Source of the DNA: Klebsiella sp. RHBSTW-00484
Lineage (GTDB): Bacteria; Pseudomonadota; Gammaproteobacteria; Enterobacterales; Enterobacteriaceae
NCBI RefSeq assembly: GCF_013705725.1
Contig: NZ_CP055481.1
Location: 62,001 to 126,000, forward strand
Length of the DNA stretch: 64,000 nt
Direction of reading: 5' to 3'
Within the stretch, counting starts at the first letter, position 1. Each line of letters starts with the position of its first letter. The translations under genes and the position numbers were made by a program. This document shows positions 58,230 to 64,000 of this stretch, piece after piece. Below the pieces are notes generated by a model that was given only the letters and a program-made list of their open reading frames with translations, was not told the DNA's origin and ran no database searches.

Positions 58230-59321
58230 ATGAGTGAGAATAAAATTCCCGTCTCACAGGAAATTAAGAAGCATTTATTAACCGGTATTTCATGGATGAT
58301 ACCGCTGATTGTCGCCGCCGGGATCTGTATCGCGCTTGGACAAGTGCTTGGTGGGACCAACGTTGGTGAGAAAACCGGCACCATTCCGTGGATGTTAAAC
58401 CAAATTGGCGGCTGGGGCATGGGGCTGATCGTGCCTTTGATCTGCGCCGCTATCGCCTACTCCATCGCTGACCGTCCTGGATTTGCGCCGGGTTTGATTG
58501 TCGGTTTTGTCTGTGGGCAAATTCACACCGGGTTTATTGGCGGTATGCTCGGCGGCTTCCTCGTCGGCTACACCGTGCTGGCGCTGAAGCACTATATCCG
58601 GCTGCCGAAGTCGATGCAGGGGCTGATGCCGATCATGGTGCTGCCGGTGTTAAGCACGGTGATCAGCGGTTTGCTGATGATGACCCTGATTGGCAAGCCG
58701 ATTGCCTGGCTTCAGGAAGCATTAATCCACATGCTGGAGTCGATGCAGGGCGGCTCGCGCTTCCTGCTGGGAGCCATTCTTGGCGCCATGGCGACCTTTG
58801 ACTTCGGCGGCCCGGTGAATAAAACCATGTCGCTGTTTGCCGATGGTCTGCTGGTCAGCGGCGTCTACGGCCCGGAAGCGGTGAAGTTTGTCGGTTCGAT
58901 AATCCCGCCGTTCGGCATCACCCTCTCGTTCCTGCTGACCCGGCACAAATATACCCGCGCCGAACGTGAAGCTCTGAAGGCCGCCTTCCCGATGGGGATC
59001 TGCATGATCACCGAAGGGGTGATCCCGATTGCCGCCCGCGATCTGCTGCGCGTCGTGGGATCCTGCGTGGTGGCGTCGGCGGTAGCCGGTGGGCTGATCA
59101 TGACCTGGGGCGTCGAGAGCCCGGTGCCGCACGGCGGAATGTTCGTCGTACCGCTATTCACCCATCCTTTGCTGTTCTGCCTCTCCCTCGGGATCGGCAC
59201 GGTGATTTGCGGCGTAATGCTGTCGCTATGGAAAAAACCGGTGACCGAGCGTGATGAAGAGTTCGATGAGCTGAGCGATCAGAAGGTCAAAGACGACGAC
59301 ATCACCTTTACCCTCGAATAA
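58230..59321 (+). CDS. PTS EIIC permease, fructose type
   Basis: 363 residues with about nine hydrophobic segments. Family signatures GMGLIVPLICAAIAYSIADRPG (location about 69-90), GGPVNKTMSLFADG and ITEGVIPIAARD (the GITEGAIPFA-type substrate loop). GGAGGG lies before the ATG. Inner membrane. The sugar is unknown; the fructose-family permease and the linked isomerase point to a ketohexose or ketopentose. Confidence 0.93.
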   Translation: MSENKIPVSQEIKKHLLTGISWMIPLIVAAGICIALGQVLGGTNVGEKTGTIPWMLNQIGGWGMGLIVPLICAAIAYSIADRPGFAPGLIVGFVCGQIHTGFIGGMLGGFLVGYTVLALKHYIRLPKSMQGLMPIMVLPVLSTVISGLLMMTLIGKPIAWLQEALIHMLESMQGGSRFLLGAILGAMATFDFGGPVNKTMSLFADGLLVSGVYGPEAVKFVGSIIPPFGITLSFLLTRHKYTRAEREALKAAFPMGICMITEGVIPIAARDLLRVVGSCVVASAVAGGLIMTWGVESPVPHGGMFVVPLFTHPLLFCLSLGIGTVICGVMLSLWKKPVTERDEEFDELSDQKVKDDDITFTLE

Positions 59322-59332
59322 ACGGAGGCCCT

Positions 59333-60184
59333 ATGTTTGCCGATATGAAAAGTATGGTGACCAAAGCCTGGCGCGAACGGTATGCCCTGCTGGCGATTAA
59401 CTGCATGAACCTGGAAAGCGCCCGTGCTGCGGTGTGCGTAGCGGAAAAATATCGTGCGCCGATTATTCTCAACCTGTATCAGGGGCACCTGTCGCACTTT
59501 CCGGCCTCTATTGCCGCTGCGGTAGTCAGGGTGCTGGCGGAGGAGGCGAGCGTTCCCGTCACGCTGAGTCTCGACCACGGTAAGGACCCGATCAAGATTC
59601 GCCAGGCTTTCCGCGCCGGATTTAGCGGGCTGATGATTGATGCTTCAGCGTTCGCGCTGGAGGAGAACATCCGTCAAACCCGCGCGGTGACCGAGCTGGC
59701 CGCCAGCGTTGGGCTGTGCGTGGAGGGCGAGTTGGGGCACCTGGCGGATGCGCCGCGCTACGACCAGGCCACCAATGCCGATTTAATGACCCAGCCGGAG
59801 GATGTTACTCCCTTTATCGAACAGACCGGGATCGACCTGCTGGCGGTCTCCGTGGGGACGGCGCACGGCATGTATGCCCCCGGCGTGAAGCCTGCGCTCG
59901 ATTTCGACCGTCTGGCGCAGCTACAGCGGGTGTCGTCCGTCCCACTGGCGCTACACGGCGGGAGCGGCACGCCGTTCGATCAACTGCAACGTTGCCCGGA
60001 GTTGGGCGTCGCGAAAATCAACGTTGGGGCGGCGGTGTTTGAAGCCGGAAAAGCGGCGCTGCTGCATACCCTGTTCCACGACAGCTCCATTGAGCTGGCC
60101 GACGCGCTATCGGTGATGGAGCAGGCCAGTGCTGACGCCATCGTCCCCTATTTACATGCATCCGGCTCAATCAATAAAGCCTGA
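59333..60184 (+). CDS. class II ketose-phosphate aldolase (1)
   Basis: 283 residues. Zinc-dependent aldolase of the GatY/KbaY/FbaA class. Metal and catalytic motifs: SLDHGKD, EGELG, GTAHGMY and LHGGSGTP, with potassium/phosphate loop VGAAVF-type end. GGAGG precedes the ATG. It lies 11 bp after EIIC. It would cleave a ketose 1-phosphate or 1,6-bisphosphate to dihydroxyacetone phosphate plus an aldehyde. It is clearly different from the second aldolase below, so the two are not recent duplicates. Confidence 0.9.
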   Translation: MFADMKSMVTKAWRERYALLAINCMNLESARAAVCVAEKYRAPIILNLYQGHLSHFPASIAAAVVRVLAEEASVPVTLSLDHGKDPIKIRQAFRAGFSGLMIDASAFALEENIRQTRAVTELAASVGLCVEGELGHLADAPRYDQATNADLMTQPEDVTPFIEQTGIDLLAVSVGTAHGMYAPGVKPALDFDRLAQLQRVSSVPLALHGGSGTPFDQLQRCPELGVAKINVGAAVFEAGKAALLHTLFHDSSIELADALSVMEQASADAIVPYLHASGSINKA

Positions 60185-60264
60185 TTAAATTTCAGTAATG
60201 CCTTCCATGCCAGCGCATACCCGCCCTGGCAGGGCTTACTACACCCTGAAACTGGAGAATAACG

Positions 60265-61125
60265 ATGTTAGTTTCAATGAAAGAATTACTTAAACCGACC
60301 CGTGAACATGGCTTTGCGATTGGCGCATTTAACGTGGCGGATAGCTGTTTTATTCGCGCTGTGGTGGAAGAGGCTGAAGCAACAAATACCCCAGCGATTA
60401 TTTCTATCCATCCCAGCGAGCATGATTTTGTTGGCGACGCGTTTTTTAGCTACGTGCGGGATATCACTATGCGCAGCCGCGTGCCGTTCACTCTGCATCT
60501 GGATCATGGCGCATCGGTCGAGCATGTTCTGCGCGCTATTCAGTGCGGCTTTACGTCGGTGATGATCGATGGCTCGTTGCTGCCTTACGAAGAAAACGTG
60601 GCTCTGACCACCGAAGTAGTGCGGCTGGCGCATGCGGTGGGCGTGTCGGTAGAAGGGGAGCTGGGGACTATCGGCCAGACCGGTACCTCCGTCGAAGGCG
60701 GTGTGTCGAAGGTCACGTATACCGACCCGGCCCAGGCGGAAGATTTCGTCGCCCGTACCGGCGTGGATACGCTGGCAGTGGCGATTGGTACCGCGCACGG
60801 CATCTACCCGAAAGGGATGCAGCCGGAACTGCAAATGAACATCCTGCGCGATATCGCCGGACGCCTGTCGATTCCGCTGGTGCTGCACGGCGGCTCGGCT
60901 AACCCGGATGCGGAAATTGCCGAGTCCGTGACCCTTGGCGTCGGCAAAATTAATATCTCCAGCGACATGAAATATGCCTATTTCCTGAAAGCGCGCGAAA
61001 TTCTGGCGAAAGAGACCTGGTGGGATCCGAACGTGATTTACCCGGAACCGATTAATGCTGCACGGGAAGTGATTCGCCACAAAATGAAGCTCTTTGGTTC
61101 AACCGGCAAGGCCAGCCTCTATTAA
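60265..61125 (+). CDS. class II ketose-phosphate aldolase (2)
   Basis: 286 residues. Motifs LHLDHGAS, EGELGTIG, GTAHGIYPKG and LHGGSANPD. The last differs from the usual HGGSG/S-TP loop, which may shift specificity. A tagatose/fructose-bisphosphate aldolase-like insert (TGTSVEGGVSKVTYTDP) is retained. CTGGAG precedes the ATG; 80 bp separates it from aldolase 1. The two may act on different stereoisomers or form a heteromer. Confidence 0.9.
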   Translation: MLVSMKELLKPTREHGFAIGAFNVADSCFIRAVVEEAEATNTPAIISIHPSEHDFVGDAFFSYVRDITMRSRVPFTLHLDHGASVEHVLRAIQCGFTSVMIDGSLLPYEENVALTTEVVRLAHAVGVSVEGELGTIGQTGTSVEGGVSKVTYTDPAQAEDFVARTGVDTLAVAIGTAHGIYPKGMQPELQMNILRDIAGRLSIPLVLHGGSANPDAEIAESVTLGVGKINISSDMKYAYFLKAREILAKETWWDPNVIYPEPINAAREVIRHKMKLFGSTGKASLY

Positions 61126-61133
61126 TACCCCAA

Positions 61134-61155
61134 CGAGGCGGGGTAACCCGCCTCG
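61134..61155 (+). repeat. intra-operon hairpin before isomerase gene
   Basis: CGAGGCGGG and CCCGCCTCG, perfect 9-bp stem with GTAA loop, 9 bp after the aldolase stop and 35 bp before the next start. No U-tract; probably protects upstream mRNA or tunes expression of the isomerase. Confidence 0.6.
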
Positions 61156-61189
61156 ACATTCACATTCTGCGGCTGAAGCGGAGTCGATA

Positions 61190-61864
61190 ATGAAACGTTC
61201 ACAGATTAATTATGCGATTGATAAAGCCCATGCCATCGCCGAAACCTTTCGCATCTGCTTGCCCGAGTTCGCCGGGTTTACTGCCGATCTCTGGTCACAA
61301 AAGCGGGCGGAAGAGTGGCAGGAAGTGCGTGATTTACAGCTTGGCTGGGATATTACCGATTTTGGTAGCGGCTGTTTTAATGAAACCGGCCTGACGCTGC
61401 TGACCCTGCGCAACGGCGCATTATCCGATGTGCGCTACCCCAAACCGTATGCCGAGAAAATGTTGCAGATTCAGCAGGATCAACAAACGCCATGGCATTT
61501 TCACTATCACAAGATGGAAGACATTCTGAACCGCGGCGGCGGCCACCTCTGTATGCAGCTGGCATGGGCGACGGAGGATGAGCAACTGGATGCCCAGCGC
61601 AGCGTGAGCGTCGCAGTTGATGGCTGTCAGCGCTCGCTGAAACCGGGCGATACCCTGGTGCTAAAACCCGGGCAGGGTGTTTGTTTGCCACCCATGCTCT
61701 ATCACCGTTTTTGGGCCGAAAACGCGTTGGTGATGGGTTGGGAAATATCCATGGTCAACGATGATAAGCGCGATAACCGGTTTCTGGAAGCCAGCGGTCG
61801 CTTCCCAATCATTCAGGAAGATGAACCGATAAAATGGTTATTGTGCAGCGAGTATCCGCGCTGA
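61190..61864 (+). CDS. D-lyxose ketol-isomerase-like cupin
   Basis: 224 residues from MKRSQINYAIDKAH, close to the 227 residues of the characterised E. coli O157 D-lyxose isomerase. Cupin metal ligands: WHFHYHKMEDILNRGGGH (two His, one Glu) and a late His in PPMLYHRFWAE. Interconverts D-lyxose with D-xylulose, or D-mannose with D-fructose, in known members. Last gene of the PTS operon; a terminator follows. Its presence suggests that the sugar or a product is converted between aldose and ketose inside the cell. Confidence 0.87.
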   Translation: MKRSQINYAIDKAHAIAETFRICLPEFAGFTADLWSQKRAEEWQEVRDLQLGWDITDFGSGCFNETGLTLLTLRNGALSDVRYPKPYAEKMLQIQQDQQTPWHFHYHKMEDILNRGGGHLCMQLAWATEDEQLDAQRSVSVAVDGCQRSLKPGDTLVLKPGQGVCLPPMLYHRFWAENALVMGWEISMVNDDKRDNRFLEASGRFPIIQEDEPIKWLLCSEYPR

Positions 61865-61894
61865 TAAACCGTTCATGGTTGGCTGAGCTATGAC

Positions 61895-61918
61895 CCTCTT
61901 CGTAAGAGGTTTTTTTTA
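61895..61918 (+). terminator. rho-independent terminator of PTS operon
   Basis: CCTCTT-CGT-AAGAGG followed by TTTTTTTT, 31 bp after the isomerase stop. Clear intrinsic terminator. Confidence 0.9.
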
Positions 61919-62024
61919 TTCCATTTTGTCGAAAAAAGTAACATTCATTTCATTCTGGTGATTCATCCCACAGACACTATTGCCACCAGGTGATAGCGTA
62001 GTTTGCCGCTGATAGGAGCCCGGA

Positions 62025-62756
62025 ATGGATTTAGAAAATATCTTTCGTGACGTAAAGCTAAGCAAAACCGAGATGACCGTGCTGCGCTTTATCCAGAACG
62101 ATCCTGAGCAATGCGTTCGCGAGGGGGTCCGCGCCGTTGCGGAGCACTGTTATAGCAATCCCTCTTCGCTGGTGCGCCTGGCGAAAAAGCTGAAATTCAG
62201 CGGCTGGCTGGAGCTGGTCTATTTTATTAAATTCAATATCACCATGCCCAAACTCGATGTGACCAACGATATTGACTATATGAGCATTCAGCCGGTGGAG
62301 CGCATAACGCCGTTGCTGGAAAGCCTGCAACATCACCGCATTTTGATTCATGGCAGCGGCTTTTCGCAGCTGATCGCCCAGTATATTTATAATAAATTTT
62401 TGGTGACCGGGGTGAATGCCAGCCTGGCGCTGTGGCCGGATTACGAGATCCTCGAGCAGAAGAATGCCGCCAAATTTGATTCGATCTGGATTATTTCCAA
62501 ATCCGGGCGCAGTAGTTCGGCGCTGAACTGGGTGAAGGCGCTGGAGGGGAAAGAGATTAATCTGGTCTGCTTTACCGGCGATTATCAAAGCCCGCTGGCA
62601 CAGGCGGCGGATACAGCGTTTATCATTCACGACCCGCAGAAGTTCGATGACGATATTTACTGGAGTAACCCGTTTTTCGGTTATTGCATACTCGGCTTTG
62701 AGCGGCTACTGAAGATGTGGTTTATGCAAACGGGTATCCCCGGAGGCGGCGCTTGA
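62025..62756 (+). CDS. RpiR-family regulator with SIS domain
   Basis: 243 residues. The N-terminal HTH_6 (about 10-75; VREGVRAVAEHCYSNPSSLV) is followed by a sugar-isomerase (SIS) phosphosugar-binding domain (about 100-225; RILIHGSGFSQLIAQYIYN, ISKSGRSSSALNW). It has its own promoter after the terminator. The last residues (GIPGGGA) and the stop are inside a REP. Likely senses a sugar phosphate made by the PTS operon and/or controls the GH4 gene opposite. Confidence 0.88.
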   Translation: MDLENIFRDVKLSKTEMTVLRFIQNDPEQCVREGVRAVAEHCYSNPSSLVRLAKKLKFSGWLELVYFIKFNITMPKLDVTNDIDYMSIQPVERITPLLESLQHHRILIHGSGFSQLIAQYIYNKFLVTGVNASLALWPDYEILEQKNAAKFDSIWIISKSGRSSSALNWVKALEGKEINLVCFTGDYQSPLAQAADTAFIIHDPQKFDDDIYWSNPFFGYCILGFERLLKMWFMQTGIPGGGA

Positions 62757-62879
62757 CGCGCCTGTCCGGGCTACAAAACCATTCCCGGGTTGCGGCGCAA
62801 ACGCCTTACCCGGGCTACAGATTTACCGTCGTCTGCGATCCGGTAGCCCGGATAAGGCGTTAGCCGCCATCCGGGGAAT
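62742..62879. repeat. REP/BIME cluster between RpiR and GH4 genes
   Basis: Three to four alternating palindromes: CCCCGGAGGCGGCGCTTGAC with CCTGTCCGGGCTAC, CCCGGGTTGCGGCGCAAACG with CCCGGGCTACAG, and GTAGCCCGGATAAGGCGTTA with GCCGCCATCCGGGG. The first contains an uninterrupted CCTGTCCGGGCTA site identical to that used by IS copies A and B. Confidence 0.9.
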
Positions 62880-62891
62880 TTAGCCGGGCGT

Positions 62892-64000
62892 TTATTGCCA
62901 GTCGGCGAACTGCTTATCATCGAGATAGGCTTCAACCAACGTTTTCGCCAGTGAATAAGAGCCAACCAGCGGATGCGCCATCAGCGCCCGGACCGCCAGG
63001 GATTTATCCCGCTGCAAAATGGCCGCCACTGCCAGCCGCTCATACTCTTTCACGTTGGCGATCATGTTTTTCTGCGCCGTTGGCACATGCTTTGGCGTCA
63101 CCGGCTTCAGGCCGTCTTTGCTCAGGTCGCAGCTGATCTCAATCACATCGTCCGCGCGCAGGAAATCCAGCGTGCCGTTGTTGGGCATCGACACCACGAT
63201 GCGCTTGGTGGTAGTGCTGTTGACCGCTTCCAGAATATCCAGCGCCACGCCCGCATAGCCGCCGGTATCCGGCTCCTCGATAAACTGTTTTAAGGTCAAC
63301 GGTTCGCGGGTGTGGAATTTCTCCTGCTGCGACTCGTTCTGCATGTAGCTGTTTTCCCGGCGTAAATAGTGCTTCATCCAAATAGTAAACGCCGCTTCCG
63401 GGTTGGCTTTTACGTCGATGGTTCGCAGCTCTTCGCGCATATCGTGATTGATGCGGGCAATCTGCTCGCCACGAGTTTCCGGCGCGTTCTGAATCGCTTT
63501 TAATGCCACTTCACGATAGTAGTAATAATAGAGATATTCATTAAGCAACTGCTTATCACACAGCTGGACCAGCTCCGGCGAAAAGTACTGCATCGCCGTT
63601 TTGCGGTATAAATCCGGGCTGGCGATCAGCCGCTCGGTGACATCTTCGCCGCGCACGGTGAAATGGGTAAACCAGGAAAAGTGGTTCAGCCCATAGCACT
63701 CGACGCCGAGGTCGTTCTCGTCGCAGCCGAGGATATCCGGCAGCTCACGGATAAGCTCCGACGGCGCATCGCAGATGCCGTACACCCGGCGCTTAAAGCC
63801 GGATTTGATAATCGCCTCGGTCACCAGCCCTGATGGATTGGTAAAGTTAAACAGAATCGCATCTTCAGCGGCGTGCTCTTCAATCAGGCGGCAGTAGTTA
63901 AGAATCGCCGGAATCGAGCGCATTGCCATGGCAAAGCCGCCTGCGCCAGTGGTCTCCTGGCCGAGGGTGTTATTTTCCAGCGCGATCCGCTCGTCGCGGA
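62892..64000 (-). CDS. GH4-family 6-phospho-glycosidase, 5' end outside window
   Basis: 368 residues visible; the frame continues to the right edge ([20 protein letters not shown] before the internal Met at 63929), so the N-terminal NAD-binding segment is missing. NAD- and metal-dependent family 4 glycosidase: [13 protein letters not shown], metal-binding Cys in [10 protein letters not shown] and His in [23 protein letters not shown] near the C-terminus. Related enzymes hydrolyse 6-phospho-alpha- or beta-glucosides; which one applies is not determinable here. Opposite strand to the RpiR gene. Confidence 0.88.
   Translation of the reverse strand, partial: RDERIALENNTLGQETTGAGGFAMAMRSIPAILNYCRLIEEHAAEDAILFNFTNPSGLVTEAIIKSGFKRRVYGICDAPSELIRELPDILGCDENDLGVECYGLNHFSWFTHFTVRGEDVTERLIASPDLYRKTAMQYFSPELVQLCDKQLLNEYLYYYYYREVALKAIQNAPETRGEQIARINHDMREELRTIDVKANPEAAFTIWMKHYLRRENSYMQNESQQEKFHTREPLTLKQFIEEPDTGGYAGVALDILEAVNSTTTKRIVVSMPNNGTLDFLRADDVIEISCDLSKDGLKPVTPKHVPTAQKNMIANVKEYERLAVAAILQRDKSLAVRALMAHPLVGSYSLAKTLVEAYLDDKQFADWQ

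Noticed and set aside
62742..62879. possible CRISPR-like array of repeats
   Set aside because: Units are alternating REP palindromes of the BIME type without regular spacers; no cas genes in the window.

Overview
The window reads as chromosomal DNA of an enterobacterium, most likely Klebsiella, Raoultella or a close relative. Conserved Escherichia-type genes (selA-selB, nepI, yicN, uhpTCBA, ilvN-ilvB-ivbL, istR-tisB, emrD, nlpA, selC, yicJ-yicI) are interleaved with accessory metabolic loci, and the intergenic spaces carry typical REP/BIME palindromes and 125-bp ERIC elements. The genus is inferred from gene content and repeat style only.

Left part (1-13 kb): the end of selA and all of selB (selenocysteine incorporation) are followed by a 2-aminoethylphosphonate locus: transporter phnS-T-U-V, regulator phnR, and the degradation pair phnW-phnX. 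Two tandem copies of one IS110-family (IS1111-type) insertion sequence separate phnR from phnS. The same 12-bp palindrome, TGGTATAGACCA, lies upstream of phnS and phnW and is the probable PhnR operator.

Middle (13-44 kb): a GH42 beta-galactosidase operon with an AraC paralogue and a permease; nepI; a RelE/HigA-type toxin-antitoxin pair with a palindromic operator; the uhp sugar-phosphate uptake system; ilvBN with its attenuator leader peptide; the SOS toxin module istR/tisB, with LexA box and antisense site recognised directly; two drug-efflux loci; nlpA; and assorted enzymes and regulators.

Right part (44-64 kb): an AT-rich glycosyltransferase plus O-antigen-ligase-like pair, an unrecognised membrane protein, and a shikimate-kinase-like protein. 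Remnants of a selC-linked island (truncated rhuM, a ribbon-helix-helix protein) and the tRNA-Sec gene follow. Then come yicJ-yicI (alpha-xyloside use), a third IS copy, and a PTS operon with two class II aldolases and a D-lyxose-isomerase-like cupin, bounded by a PRD-type and an RpiR-type regulator. A GH4 glycosidase runs off the right edge.

The most notable observation is in the three IS copies. All are inserted at exactly the same point of a REP palindrome. The non-coding segment downstream of each transposase contains two hairpin-flanking loops. One loop matches both halves of the REP target and the other matches both halves of the IS circle junction. This is the layout expected of a bridge RNA (seekRNA), and it would explain REP-directed insertion.
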